Shown here: positions 13,129 to 25,357 of the stretch, piece by piece
Layout of the letters: each line of letters opens with the position of its first letter
Position numbering within the stretch: position 1 is the first letter of the stretch
Assembly: GCA_026120035.1 (NCBI GenBank)
Contig: JALRME010000026.1
Location: 587,298-651,297, forward strand
Length of the DNA: 64,000 bases
Direction of reading: 5' to 3'
Source: Coleophoma eucalyptorum
Taxonomy: Eukaryota; Ascomycota; Leotiomycetes; Helotiales; Dermateaceae
Program-made: the position numbers and the translations under genes
The notes under the pieces: model-generated
What the model was told of the DNA's origin: nothing
What the model saw: the letters and a program-made list of their open reading frames with translations, nothing else
Database searches by the model: none

Positions 13129-14862
13129 GTTTATTTTGACCGTCTGAAGTCCTGCACAATCGCGGTTGCTCGTTCAAATACACTTTTGCACCTGGTGCTC
13201 GTATGCTGGCAGACTTTCCGGATAGATGGAAGGTCTTTAGTGGTCGCACAAGATTACTTGTGGTACATTAGATAAGGTGGATCGACATCTGAGGTTAGAT
13301 CGAGGTCAGTTTGGCGGTAGGAACAGGAGCAATTGCGCATTCTGAAGAGGTCGCAGTGCAGCGCAGAGACAGAGGACTTACGAATTGCAAATCCAACAAG
13401 CGAAAATCAAAGTGTGCTGGTCTGTACCACTACTGGTTGCTGCTGTATGGCAGCAGAGGTAGCGGGATGATTTCAAGAGCCGTGGGGGAGGGGAGTTTGT
13501 AGGTTCGCTGGTGGCTCGTGGGATGGGAGCGAGAAAAATGATAGATCGACGTAGCCGTTTCTTGCTTAACGAAAAGGCCGGCCCCAACCAACGGTGATGC
13601 AGACACTCTGTGAAAAATCGAGATTTTAAAGCAACGTACGGGACGAGGGACTTCGCTGCACAGAGGGAAGCGTGGTAAAGTCAGGTTTGTGCTTGTGCTT
13701 TCTGCCTTTGGTGGGGGGAAAAGCCACCTCGTACCAGGATCTGGAGAGGAGGGTAAGAGTGAGAGAGCGACCTCTCGCTTGAAGGTTTTTTGCCTTTTGA
13801 GCCGTATTTTCCCCATTTACTTGTATGCACCGACGACAACAATTCGGCCACGAATCAGAGTTAGATAATAACACTAAATCAACCAGGGAAATTCCTCGGG
13901 TTATACGGTATGATTCAGATTTGATATTGTGTTCCAAGCCTCACTTTTCAACTTTGGTATGGTCATTAAAGTCGTTCTTAGTGCTACAAGACATGTGATG
14001 TGATACAATCTCGTACAAACCCATCCTACCAGACAACAAATGTTGCTTAAGTCCGGTCATCAAATCTCATACATTGAATGTAGAGTAGGAGATCTGACAA
14101 TCAGCTTAGAATACTTGAAAGAGTTTGGGGAACAACATTTGTGTTCTCATAAGCTCTTACGTCACACTTATATCTACTCTACCTCGTGTTTGCTCATGCT
14201 CATGCTGACTTCACTCGTTTGCAGGAGAACAACGAAAGGTTTCCGTGCTCTTTTTGGCCATACAAAGCCATAAGTAGATGGGTTGAACGATCCCTATACG
14301 TAGTCTTCTGAGAGTGGACTATCTCAGGCTCGTGATGTTGTGATCCTACAATATAGTAACCCGGCGGCAGTATAGAGAATCGCTTTGCTGTTGTGCTTCC
14401 TCAGTCTAGTAACACTAAGTGACGTTGCACCAAGAGTTCTGGGTATTTGACAAATCCCCGTGCTGTGAAACTAGGGTTCAAAGCTAGACCATTGTAGAAG
14501 GTCGACCGCCATTTGAGCTGCGAGGGCTACGCGGCGTTGCTGCTCATAATGATGATATAGGCGTACGAACTTCCTGAAGCTGTATAAACTGTTTGGATAT
14601 GTCCATTCAATTGCCAGCAGCTCCATTCGTAAACCCTCTTCAAGCATCGTGCTGAGGTCCTGGCCAAAGACTCTTCAGGTCTGCCCATCTAAGCCCGCTG
14701 TATCCCATCAATAACTCCAGTCTCCTAAAACCTTTTGCCCTCATTTATGACAGCCTTGACCGTCTCCTTGAAAACCCTCCCTCTATTTCATTGGGCCGGG
14801 ATGCAAAATGTAGGCGCTTGAATCTCCTTACGAATCGCAGTAGATGCTTCAAGCCTGCGCAT
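13129..14862. other. Intergenic: KAP104 promoter side and PAC4 3' side
   Basis: No gene is seen. The part next to 13128 should hold the KAP104 promoter and 5' leader. The short frames at 13430-13937 (-) and 14040-14273 (+) lack family features and convincing splice partners. Confidence 0.6.
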
Positions 14863-15413
14863 TCAATTTCCAGCACTCCCCAACCCCTCTCCAACTTCTT
14901 CAGATTTCTTAACCTCCATCATGACAACCTCCACCACCTTCTTGAACCCCTCCATCTCCTCCTCAACCGTACCACCCATGCCCGCGCTCGCAAAACTTAT
15001 ACTATTGCCCACATAAGTCGCCTTTCCCGTTTTCCTAGCAAGTAGCTTGGCTAATCGCGTTGTGAACTCCACCGACGACTCATAGGTATACAGCGGGGTC
15101 GAGAGGGTTTGTCCAGGGTTGATTCGCTGGAAAATGCGAATTAGTTAACTTGCTACATTGCTTTGGGGAGGGGAAGAAGAGGGGTTGAGGGGGACTTGAT
15201 ACGTACATCTGGTAGGGCATAGACGAATGAACCAAGTGGTGCAGTGGTTGAGAGATCGCCGCTCAGTGCAGTGGTGAGGAAGAGAAGGATGGAGGTTTTG
15301 TGGATGGTCAATTGAAGATGGAGGCGTGTTTCTGGAGCTTTGGGAAGAGGGACTGAAAGTGAAATTGGGAGGACAAATGGCGCATCCGTTATTTCTGATT
15401 GAGGTTGGGCCAT
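14863..15413 (-). CDS. Proteasome assembly chaperone 4 (PAC4/Poc4-like)
   Basis: Small chaperone that, in characterised relatives, pairs with PAC3/Poc3 to help build the alpha ring of the 20S proteasome. Two exons, 15207-15413 and 14863-15126, with an 80-nt intron (donor GTACGT, acceptor CAG), give 156 residues, close to yeast Poc4 and human PAC4. The best evidence is the second exon: a stretch ending LAKLLARKTGKATYVGNSI corresponds to the LAxxLARKTxKxVFVSYN signature of PAC4. It is followed by an acidic helix, EEEMEGFKKVVEVVM, like the human EEEMEAF end. The first exon is a beta-rich segment ending GSFVYALPD. The start MAQPQSE was chosen because it is the ATG nearest to the conserved part; upstream in-frame codons look unconserved. 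The family is small and divergent, so orthology to PAC4 and not another PAC-fold protein is likely but unproved. Confidence 0.8.
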
Positions 15414-15822
15414 TCTGTGCGCTATGGTGAGATTGAAGTGGTGGTTCGTTCTTGATATTGAGGAATGGTGATAAACGCGGTTTGCAATGCCCAAGAGAAC
15501 TCGTGTTCACGTGCTACGTCTTTGAGCGACTGCAATTGGCTGCTGTGGAAGCTGCTTCCTCACTTCTCTTTATAGGAGCTCTAGTATGTATCACGAGTGA
15601 AAAAGGTAGTATTTGCAAAGCGAGATGAAGTAGCCTTGTGAAATGATCTGATTGAGTAGTGTATGTAGTTTAAGAAATCTCTCGAGTGACAAACAGAAAG
15701 TTGACGAGCGAGACAGTATTTGGAGCGCTAATTTGCAGCAATTTGAATTATATATCTTTCTGGAGCTGGCTTTTTGTCACACTCTACTACATTACCATCG
15801 CTAGCCTTTTCTACAAACATAC
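15414..15822. other. Intergenic, no gene seen
   Basis: A 409-bp gap between the PAC4 start and the stop of the MetX-like gene, both on the minus strand. It should hold the PAC4 promoter and the 3' end of the upstream gene. No specific element is recognised. Confidence 0.6.
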
Positions 15823-17190
15823 TTACAGCCCCATTTCCCTCAGCTTATCATCCAACCACTTAACATCTTCCTTTGAATCACCCGGTCCGCCAGCCCAATG
15901 TCCCCAAATCGAAGGAAATGCCTCCATCCTTCCCACCCCCTCCTTCATATTCGCCACCTCAATCTCAGAGTCTTCAGGTCTAATTTGTAATTAGTAACAT
16001 GGACATACATTTTGAATTTCTAACTTACGGAAAGTAAAGATCCGTTTTCCCTGGCAAGACAAGTGTCTTAGCCTTGATAGCTTGCATTGCAGCCTTGAAA
16101 TCGCCATTATATGGCTCCTGATTAGAGCAATCGGCTGATTGCCAAGTGTAAAGCATGACCAACATGTTCTCCGGGTCTACAGCATCGGTCAATATGGTTC
16201 TTACGAAGACTGGGATTCTGAAAATATCCACCTTTGCGAAGAGCCCACGCCTCCCAGAAATTCACCATGAAGTCTTCCAAGTCTTTATAGCCAAGGACAG
16301 TCTCGAATATCTTTTCTCGATAGAAAGCTTGACTGAATCCCCACCCAGCGTACACTCTACCCAGTGCTTTCAGACCGACCTCTCTTTCTTCCGCGGTCCA
16401 AGTCCGATAATCTTCACCTTTGGGCAGAACACCATCTTCACAAGACCCGGCAGATGATTGCTTCTTTGCACCTAGTAATGCGACTTTGACACCCTCGAGG
16501 AAGACCTGGTTGTGTAGGGAGGTCTTTGCTGATCCACAGAATGGCACTGCGATGTCCATGAAATCTGGGAAGCTGGTTGCTGTGGTAATGTGAGCATGTG
16601 ATAGTATCGACAAAGACTAAGCAAACTTCACTTTCACTCACCCCATTGGTACGTTTGACCAGCTCCCATACTCCATCCCAGTACTGCTCGAGCATGCTTG
16701 ACTCCTAGATGCTCAGTCACGAGTTTGTATTGTGCTTGAACGTTGTCGTAGAAAGTACATTTGGGAAACGGCTTGATATCGGACTGCTTTAAATTAGTAA
16801 AGGGACCTCTTGCTGATTGCATCTAGTTGACTGACATTGGAAGGTGAGGTTGATTGTCCGTTACCAAACAGAGCTGTGATGATAATGTAGTACTTCTTTG
16901 GATTCAATGCCTGGTTCTCATTTAGTTTTGAACGCAACTACATTTCACACATTGTCGTGCTGACCTTGTCCTCGCCGATGAGCCACTCATTATCGGCAAT
17001 ACCTATAAGAATCGTTAGTGGAAATCATAGGATACGCTTTCCTGGCCTTACTTCCTGAATACCATGAAGGGTAAATGATTGCAGGCGAGCTTGAGTCCCC
17101 AAAGGTCTTATAAGCTATCTCAGCATTAGGAATGGTTTGTCCAGACTGAAGCTTCCAGTCTCCCAGCTTGAATGTCTCAACTCCAGTCAT
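15823..17190 (-). CDS. MetX-like alpha/beta hydrolase (homoserine O-acetyltransferase superfamily)
   Basis: Alpha/beta hydrolase-fold enzyme of the homoserine acetyltransferase superfamily; the substrate is not predictable. Seven exons: 17052-17190, 16965-17002, 16836-16910, 16642-16783, 16232-16579, 16029-16176 and 15823-15979, giving 348 residues. All six introns are 49-62 nt and every junction keeps frame. The expected triad is visible: nucleophile Ser122 in GWSMGAGQTYQW, Asp293 in PGKTDLYFPPEDSE and His324 in SIWGHWAGGPG. Conserved segments FPDFMDIAVPFCGSAKT and PYNGDFKAAMQAIKAKTLV also fit. At 348 residues it is shorter than true Met2-type homoserine acetyltransferases (about 480), so it more likely belongs to the widespread fungal MetX-like group of unknown acyl substrate. 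The intron at 16177-16231 uses donor GTGGAT, the weakest splice signal here, but joining gives LRKDPENMLVML as the family expects. Confidence 0.88.
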
Positions 17191-17924
17191 GGCAAATGAG
17201 GAATCTTGAGATCAAATAAATGCTGTTGCGTATGATAGAAAGTCTGTGAATTGGTTATAGATTGAAGGTTCAATCTACGCTTTAATAAAAGTCCAGTTGT
17301 GACCGACCTAATATAACAAGCTGGTAAGATCTCTTCAGACTCTCCAACTCGAGATATCTTGTGCCTCCTCACCCCTCATATGTTGCGCACTCTCCGACCA
17401 CACTCCGTCGCAACCCCGCAGATGAGGAGGAACGATAAGGGAGATAAGAAACATCAAGGGGGGGGGGGGGGGGTCTAGTTCCTTAGCTAACTCTTGAGCC
17501 GAAAATAATGCAGACGAATCCGATAATAATGCAAACTCAATGAATATCTATGACGTGCGGAGCCATTCCGTCATGCTTCATCCCGTCATCATAGCCTCTT
17601 CAACGCTAAGCAAGCATGAAGAGAGATCAAAGAAGTCAATTCCACATGCTGCGCGGTCCAACCCGTTCTCTCTATTCATGCAGTTGGCCATACGCATTCC
17701 TCTGAGGGTATCCCAGTAAGTCAGTTTCACCCATCTCTTATGCTCTCGTGTATTTCCGCATCTCTCTCTACTACCCCACCAGTCGGACTGTACCCCACAT
17801 CGCCGAAGCATAGCCATGTCTTTTTCTTTATATACTTCCCTAACCCACCATACTCAATTGCCATAGCATTCGAATCCCCTCCCTCATCTCCATACCCACA
17901 AAGAGCCAGCCAACAACCCGAGCC
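17191..17924. other. Divergent promoter region with a 16-G run
   Basis: A 734-bp space between the divergent MetX-like gene (-) and flavin reductase-like gene (+). It should carry both promoters. It contains a 16-base poly-G tract at 17458-17473. A pyrimidine-rich segment just before 17925 is typical of fungal core promoters. Confidence 0.6.
17458..17473. repeat. Poly-G tract of 16
   Basis: Sixteen uninterrupted G on the plus strand between two divergent genes. Long G runs can stall polymerases and form quadruplex structures, and they are also prone to sequencing and assembly length errors. Confidence 0.9.
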
Positions 17925-18903
17925 ATGTCTACCGTAACCTCCAGCTCGCAGCAAGCGCGCATGGACGCCGAAGCAGCCATCAAGCGCAACCCGCACCCCG
18001 ACTTCAAGAAAGTCGAAGCATCACGCCCAGCGTTTGCCAAAGACGCAGCCTTCGAAGCCACCCAGACACCGCTCCCAAGCTGGAAGCTAGGCGATGGCGC
18101 CAACGATAATGGAGCATCGCTCAGCAAGTCACACGTTGAGATTGATCCATACGAGGCAGGGCGGCCGGCGACATACAACTACAAGCTCCTCATCTCGGCG
18201 ATCGTGCCACGACCCATCGGCTTCTTGAGCACACGCTCCGCCGATGGAACGAGCACGAATCTCGCGCCCTTCTCCTACTTCCAGATGATCAACCACGACC
18301 CGCCACTCTTCATCATCGGATACGCGGGCGGATTCGACAATGCGAAGGACTCGCTCAAGAACCTGACCGAGTCCGGCGAATGCTGCATCAATATCATTTC
18401 GGAGCATTTTGTCGAGGCTGCCAACTCGACCAGTATCAATGCACCGTATGGTGTCAGCGAGTGGAGCACGAGCGGCCTGACACCGGCTCCGTGTAGCACG
18501 GTGAAGTGTACTCGAGTCAAGGAGGCCATCTTCAGTGTAGAGGGTAAGCTAGAGAGCACAAAGGAGTTTGAGAGCAAGGCCACGCCGGGCAAGAAGACGG
18601 GTGTGCTAGCGATTATCGAAGGCACGAGATTCTGGGTGCGTGAGGACGCTATCAATGACGAGAAGAACATTGTTGATCCTGCGGTAAGTCCTTTCCTGTC
18701 TTCATCCCTTTGCTCGCTTCGAAAAAGGGATAGAAATGCTGATCATTTGGCTGCAGATCTTGAAGCCGGTCTCCCGCCTAGGTGGGATCACATATGGCCG
18801 CACTCGAGAGACGTTCGAGCTCCCACGCCCAGACTACGCCGAGAGTGTGGAGAAGTCAGATGAGGCCAAGAAACTGGTCAAGCCGAAGGTAGAAGGCCAA
18901 TAG
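17925..18903 (+). CDS. Flavin reductase-like FMN-binding split-barrel protein
   Basis: Predicted flavin reductase-like domain protein, a family that binds FMN in a split barrel and often uses NAD(P)H; the electron acceptor is unknown. Two exons, 17925-18683 and 18757-18903, with a 73-nt intron (GTAAGT, GCAG), give 301 residues. After a charged N-terminal stretch of about 70 residues the domain opens with YKLLISAIVPRPIGFLST and SADGTSTNLAPFSYF, followed by DPPLFIIGY, NAKDSLKNLTESGECCIN and NIISEHFVEAAN, all typical of the family. The second exon supplies ILKPVSRLGGITYGRTRETF, the usual closing strand. The start is the ATG at 17925, the first in frame. The divergent MetX-like gene upstream could be co-regulated, but nothing proves a shared pathway. 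Confidence 0.88.
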
Positions 18904-19699
18904 AGCTGCGGAGCTATATTGCTTCTAGATTCTTGTATTTAGAAAGAATAGAGACGGAGGGGTTGTGGATAAAAACACATGATTAACAGTTGGCGAGATA
19001 TGATATCTCTCAAGAGATGCTCGCTTACTGCCCTTCCGGACCCTCGGCTTCACTTCCAATACCTTCATTTAAGTTGAGTCCGTTAGTCTACACCCGACAG
19101 AGTAAGGTGCTCATGATATTAGAGAAGCTAAACCATAGCACATACCTAAAGAAGGCACCAAAGAAGGGAGACACGTGAGACGGACCAGAGTATCCAAGAA
19201 AGTATTACTTTATATTTCCTCCTTCATCAACTACATCTCCCTTCCCAAAAAGGCGGCTAAGGAGTAATAATGTATGGTATCGACGCGGAAAGAGGTCTAT
19301 CTAGATCTGTCCAGACTAGTGTACCTACCAGAGGAAGTAACTTTCCTCTCACTCTCCTCTGCTCGTTTGAAATAAAATCCCCGCCTCCCAAAGGGCCAAG
19401 GTCCAACAACCCTCCCTTTCTCAATCTATCCAACAAGGAAAAAACAAAACAGATCACAACCCTCACGCCCAATCCCAACCACTGAAATATCTTGAAAGCA
19501 CCATTTCTCTCTTTCCCGTTAGGTCGAAGCGAGAATCAAGACAGTCTCCTTTTGTCCTCCCCTTGGATTGCGAATCCCTCTTTGCACTCGCTTTCCTTCC
19601 TCCCTTCCGAGTAACTTAGTCGTCGCGTTCCCCTCGCTTCGCTTGCTGTGAATATATCCACCATATCCAACCTCTCTCCTCGCTCTTCAACTTCAACTT
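18904..19699. other. Convergent intergenic region
   Basis: A 796-bp space between the stop codons of the flavin reductase-like gene (+) and the DUF3455 gene (-). It should hold only 3' untranslated and terminator sequence. No gene is seen. Confidence 0.65.
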
Positions 19700-20638
19700 C
19701 TACTTCTGCCAAAACCAATATCTGAAATCCCCAGCCGTCAGCTTTGTGGCCTACCGCAACGGTGGCACAGGATGATAAGGGAAAGACTTACTCAGCAGCA
19801 TACTGCACCTCAAAAGTCGTCGCCATACCCGCACATGTAGCAGGCGGGTTGCCACCGGCAGTATTCAGACGATAGATCTCTTCCAGGTTGCCCGTAGCAC
19901 CCGTCCTCGTCACAAGCTTCAACCACGCCACTGCGCCGAATCCAGTATCCCCTTGCCCGACCATGGCACCCGCTGGAGCAGACACGCTATTGTTCTTTGA
20001 ACACGGTGCAAAGCCGAGTTGCATAGCGGTCGTGTCGAGGTTGAAAGCGGGTGTCGTGCCATTCTCGAAGAAGTGGTGTCCTGAGATGGCAAGGTTGGAA
20101 GGCGAGAGCGTGCTTTGGTCGGCAGTGGTGAGGTTGAATTGCAAAGCGACGTCGGGGAGCATGGCAAGTAGATCGGGATATGTGGATGCGACGCACGAAG
20201 CATTGTAGAGCGTTGCAACGGCACCGAGAGCTACGGGGGCGGCACTGCTGTTGGTACTGGTACAGGAGTAGTTTTGTGTGCCGCGGCCAATGGCGACGTG
20301 TTTGAGGGATAGGCCAGTACTTGGACCGGGGAGCGGAGTTGGTGCTGTTGGGCGTAGGTATGATAAGTATTTATTGTTATTTTGCAACGTAGGGTTGACT
20401 GGAGGAAGATGGTATTGAATATATGCTTACCAACTGGCATCACAGCTTGACTTAGATCACAGACCGGTGCTGATGCCATCTGCTTCCCAGTTCGCACTTT
20501 GTCGCCTAGCAGGGAGAAGTATTCCGAGAGCACCTTCATCTCGCCAGGAGACGCACTACCGTAGGAGAACTTATCTGTAGGAGCAGCGAGGATGCCAGCG
20601 CACAGCGCGGCGGTCATGACCCAGATACCAGAACGCAT
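19700..20638 (-). CDS. Secreted DUF3455 family protein
   Basis: Member of the DUF3455 family of small fungal extracellular proteins, whose function is unknown. Three exons, 20431-20638, 19792-20344 and 19700-19721, give 260 residues. The N-terminus, MRSGIWVMTAALCAGILAAP, is a clear signal peptide. The mature part has several N-glycosylation sequons (NYS, NSS, NAS, NLT, NGT, NNS) and the family blocks LKHVAIGRGTQNYSC, GHHFFENGTTPAFNLD, VAWLKLVTRTGATGNLEEIY and NTAGGNPPATCAG. The final exon is a 22-nt micro-exon after a 70-nt intron with a CTGAC branch site and TTTCAG acceptor. It turns the end from QYAAE-stop into QYAAEYWFWQK, which fits the aromatic tail I recall for this family. If the intron is retained, translation stops at the TAA inside the donor. 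Family assignment is firm; the last exon is an inference. Confidence 0.85.
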
Positions 20639-21466
20639 GGTCGTGACGAGGGGGAGAGTATTAGGGGGACGAGGAGCGGCGATGGCGTGCAAGTATTAGT
20701 GAGGGGGAAAAGTCCAAAGGAAAGAAAGCAGAAAAGGCAAAAGATATGAAAGCGTAGCTGCCGTAAAACAAAAGACGAGATGAGACAGGAGGGAGGAGAG
20801 GAGGGGGCGATGGGACTCGGAGCGCACTGATGAAGAGAGTATAATGAGGCTTGCTTACATCTGATCTGCGGATGGAGCAACGGTCTTATACATACAGAGG
20901 CAGCAACTCCTGCATGGGCTCGTCCCAACCTCATTTCCAGAAAGAAGGAAAAGTCATGTACAGTATTCTAATCCTGGATATCCCAGACAGCCGCTACGCA
21001 GCAAGGTCGGGACGGTCGCCTGTCTGGCGCAAGCAAGGCAAGGCAGGTAGGGACGTTAGAGGGGAGGAGGTACATGGACGCACGAACAAGAGACCACCAG
21101 CAAGCGAAGTACCTGCATCCCTGCTGGGCGGCAAGCTCAAAAGGCAGCCAGGCTGATCTCAGATGCAGGTCGCGCAAGTTTGTTGCACTGGATTGGACTG
21201 GACAAGCCTGGACGGCACCGGATAGGACCAGCGAACCAGCCCTCGACAGGGGACTGGTTTCTATAATCGACTCGACCAGGGACGTTGCGGGGATCCCTGG
21301 GCGCTGATTGACTGAACATGAGCGATGCGGGCGCCTGCACAGCGGGAAGCGACAGTTCCTCTCAGCCTGTCGCTTTGCAGCGGAGCCGTGTTAAACGCTG
21401 GGGCCGCGCTCATGGCCGCTGCTACTAATGCTACGGTACTAATGTGGGGATGTATCTATGAATGGA

Positions 21467-21488
21467 TGAGTGAGTGAGTGAGTGAGTG
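21467..21488. repeat. TGAG tetranucleotide microsatellite
   Basis: Five and a half perfect TGAG units in non-coding DNA about 0.8 kb upstream of the DUF3455 start codon. Confidence 0.9.
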
Positions 21489-22301
21489 GAGGAAGGAAGG
21501 CACGAAGGAATGCAGGAAGATCCGAATTATGACACTGGAGATCTGGAGAACAAAGGATGAACAGACCAAGGCGATCAAGTTCCAACAGCTAGGCGATCCG
21601 AGTGTTTCGTCGTGCTGCCCATGGTTTAGAAACACTTGTCGTCTGAACTGCTGCGCCGTTGGCGTCTATCAAACAGGAGAAGTCAGGGCTCAAGTCATCC
21701 CTTCCATGGATTTTCATACGACTAGCGGTATTGACATACGAGGGCATCGATCAGACTGAGACCACAGCGTCGCATTCTTTCCCCCAACTCTCCCTCCTGT
21801 AGTCTGTTCGTCTATCTGTCGGAAACACCCAGGGTATGTGGGTACGTACTGTTTGTACTGCAAGTGAGTGAGAGTGGTGACCTCGCCTGCTCATGATGTA
21901 CGCATGTACACATGCACACATGCACGCCTACACGCATACTCACACATACTCACACGCACGCTAGCGAGCAATTCTTGAAGAAGCAAGAAAGGAGGACAAC
22001 GAAAAAAGTCGCATTCGAGGCCTCCATTCCATCCATGTCCACTGTTCCCTTTCATTCAATCCCCCTTCCCAAAGCCTCTCCTCGACCCTGCCCTTAGCCA
22101 AGCAGGAAGGGAAATAGAAACAATTACCCATTTCCTATAATTGTTTGCACGTCGGATTGTCTCCACAGCGGATAGAACATCTTGGCATGGACCCTCTCTT
22201 CTCTAGGTACCTCAGTCCCCACCGAACAAAGTATCTACCCCAAGGAGACCCTGTCTGCCCTTACCACACCTTATCTCACTCTCACTGCACCACCTTATTT
22301 C

Positions 22302-22369
22302 CACGCGAACGCTCACGCCAACGCCAACGCCCACGCTTACACCACTCACCCAAGCCCAAGCCCAAGAGG
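22302..22369. repeat. Interspersed ACGCCA and CCAAGC hexamer repeats
   Basis: Imperfect hexamer repeats: CACGCCAACGCCAACGCC near 22314, followed by three CCAAGC-type units near 22349-22366. They lie about 0.6 kb beyond the CASP stop codon. Confidence 0.7.
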
Positions 22370-22957
22370 CCAAGAACATGACACGACCACTTAATTCTAT
22401 CCCATCGCAACTATTTCCAAGCGATGAGGGAGGGGAGAGTGAGCAGAATAAGCGCGGGGAACAAAATCGAACGAGCATCTGCCCCTCCATTCCATTCATT
22501 GGCCAGAGTTTATTCATAGTAACGTCCACCCCCTCGCCGTACCCTATTCGGAGATGCATGGCCCGTGGATCCCGTCGCAATTGGTGCGGGCGCTTAAAAT
22601 CTGATGGACGAGGGAAATAAGAATAGCAACACCACTTGACAACAATGGTTGCGCAATTTAGGGTGCAGCATGCATTTGGGTCGGCGAGGGCTAGATGAAG
22701 AAATGGAGGCTCTTCGCTGGCAGCCAATCGTGGGCTGTCGGAGCGCGATATGTTCCTTGGTGGTCAAATACTCGTGCGGATCTACCAAGAAACATGCAAG
22801 ACATGCTTCCCAAAATAAGCATGTCACTGCACCTTGATTGATTTCTTTGCGGATCATTGCAGGCAGTCGGATCAAATCGAGCAAATCCCAACTTTCCCAT
22901 GACATAGGATTACAATATTGCGTCTAGCATACCTAGTTATACACGAACCGCCATCGT

Positions 22958-25357
22958 TCACGACCCTTTTACTTTACCATTGAACCCCTCTTCGTGCCAA
23001 TCCCCATGCGCCGAGCCTGAGCCAGCATTCGCAGCACCAGCAGCAGCAGCCACGGCTGCCGAGCTTAGATGACTGCCATGCTGTTCCATATCCGAACTAC
23101 CTAGCCAGTACAGTGTGAGGAAGACGATGACGTGTAATGCTAAGCAGTACCCCGCAAACAAATTCCGACTCGTTCTAGTCGCCAGAATCATGCGCGTGAT
23201 AGAGAAGACAATACGCTCAGGAAGACTCATGCGTTTATACGCACGAGCTGACTCTCGTCCTCTAAATGCTGCGAAAGGCGAGATATTAGACTCGTATGCA
23301 GAGCGATAGCGATCGAGTGCAGGCCCTGAAGACGGGCTTGGAGACATTTGTATCGTTGAGGGGTTTGGGTTGGTTGAGTATGATGAGGAGGAGGATCCCT
23401 GCCCAGCTCTATTATATGTTGACACATATCTGGTCTTTTCGTATAGGTTCAAATTGTCTTTTTGCAGAGAGGCAATTTCTTGCCTCAGGGAAGAAACTGT
23501 CCGATGCGTTTCGGATAATTCCGTTTCCAATTGTGCGTTTCTTGACTTGAAACGATCACGTTGAGCCGTGATCATGGGAAGAATACCCGAACCACCACCA
23601 ACAGGTTCTCCTGATCTCAGCACTTCCAGAGGCGTTGACCCAAGTCCTGCTCCTCGTGGATCAAATCCAGAAATGATAGACGATGTAGGTGAGATTCGCC
23701 CTCCTCTCCGTGGATTATATATGCTTTGCGCAGGTTGAGATGATTGAGGATAACGACTTGTGTAAGTACCAGCAACAGACGCCCCAGAGGGAAAGGCATT
23801 TGCCGCGTGGGGTTGCATAGTTGCAAGATCATTCTCGAGAGTCGAGTTCAGGTGCTGTGATTTTTCAAGTTCCTCATTAGTCCTGGCGAGCTCTTCCTGA
23901 ATTGATTGGAGTCGCGACTGTAAGTCTTGATGTGACACTCTCAAAATTGTCAGCTCATCACTGAGCTTTTTGTTCCTTGCCAGAAGAAGTTGTTCCAGAG
24001 TATCTCCCTTGCCCTTAGGCGCTCCATTCTCAGCACCTTCTTGCAAGAGTTTTGCTGTCGCACTGGCATCCGCCTCATCGTCGTCGCCAGTGGAGAACTC
24101 AATGCTCTTGAGCACTTCTAGCTCTTGCTTAACATCTTCATAATCACTCCATTTCTGAACCTTAGCTTTGAGGACCTCACGTTCCTCTTTAAGCATGCCG
24201 ACTTCCCGCTCAAAGGTGCGTAATTTGCTGTCAAGATCTCGATTCCGTGCATCTCTCTCAACTCTAGAGGCGTCTAATTTTCTCAGAAGCGAGGAGTTCT
24301 CAGATCGAATTCGCATATAACCCGGATCATCTTCCAAAGATAGCGTAGGTTGGCTTGGGACTTGTGATGCAGATTGTGCCAATTCGATTCTCAGTTGTTC
24401 GTTTCTTGCTTCAACTTCGGCCAACCTGGCACTCGTGCGCTCCAGATCCGAGTTTACCATTTCCAATTCGGCGCTTGTGACATGACCTTGACCACTCTCC
24501 TCGTTTTCGGACTGCCCAAGTCTCTGCGAAACTTCATAGCTAGCTTTGATCTCGTTCAAAAGTCGGTCTTGATTCTCCACCTTCTCCTCAAGCAGCTTCT
24601 CTTTCGCCGCCCAATTGTCCTTCTTTTCTTCCAAGACTGCAGCCCACGAAGTTTCCACCTCCTTGACTTTCGTTTCTAATCCCTCCTCCAATGCCCTCCG
24701 AGCCGTCCTCTCCGTTTCAAGCCTCGACTCTGTCTCTTCAAGTTGTGTTGTGAGCTTGCTCACGCTCTTTTGCAAGTGCTCGTTCTCCTCCGTGACTTTC
24801 GGTAGGGTATCTTCAGACAAGAGCAATGAATCGACAGAGGCTTCCAAAAGAGGGTAGGGGTCGGGTGCTTCGGACAAAGAAGAATAGACTTGAAGGAATG
24901 CAGAATTGGTTGACTTCGAGTGATTCGTCAGAAGGTCGATGAACGTTTGGTAGGCTGGCTGAGGTAAGTCCTGGTGCGAAGTACGAGCAAAGCTAAAACC
25001 AACCTTTCAGTAGAGCCTTGATCTCCCCAAGCTTCCCAGCATCATCCAGCTTACGAAAGTCTTTCGTTTTTTGGGCAAGGTCCTTTCGTTGCACGGTAGA
25101 GTCTCTCTGATACGCGACGATCTCAGATGCAGTGTTGTCGAGGTTCGAAACCATAGAAGTCAAATCAATCGCTGCAGCATATCAGTAGCTGGTTCAAATC
25201 ATGTGTACCAGGGCTCCCTCTTACTTCGCCATGCTGAAATCGCCTTTTGAAACTTATTGTCGCCATCCAGCGCCGTGGTTCCTGACTCCCCAGCAACAGG
25301 CACATCCTCTTCAGCACCTCTGGTAGCTTGCATGACGATCTCTGGGATGTCCGCCAT
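22958..25357 (-). CDS. COY1: CASP / COY1-type Golgi coiled-coil membrane protein
   Basis: Tail-anchored golgin of the CASP family, which works in vesicle tethering and trafficking at the Golgi. Three exons, 25225-25357, 25004-25171 and 22958-24954, with 53- and 49-nt introns, give 765 residues. The N-terminal block FQKAISAWRTIDLTSMVSNL and the following QKTKDFRKLDD match the start of CASP proteins. A long heptad-rich coiled coil fills about residues 125-650. Near the C-terminus the conserved CASP block PERIVFSITRMILATRTSRN is followed by one membrane segment, about residues 698-718 (FAGYCLALHVIVFLTLYWL), and a short alanine-rich lumenal tail. The start is the ATG before ADIPEIVMQ. The second acceptor was chosen as CAGCCAG and not the CAG four bases earlier because only it keeps frame. 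Confidence 0.92.

Larger units (their letters stand above)
20639..22957. other. Large intergenic space with simple repeats
   Basis: A 2.3-kb space between the DUF3455 start and the CASP stop, both minus strand. It holds a TGAG repeat at 21467-21488, a CA/CACA-rich purine-pyrimidine tract near 21900-21960 and ACGCCA/CAAGCC repeats near 22302-22369. Open frames here are repeat-driven and have no conserved motif, so none is called. Confidence 0.6.

Noticed and set aside
16177..16204. A 28-nt intron in the MetX-like gene (GTAAGA to GTAG).
   Set aside because: Too short to be spliced. The 55-nt alternative from 16231 keeps frame and gives the expected family sequence.
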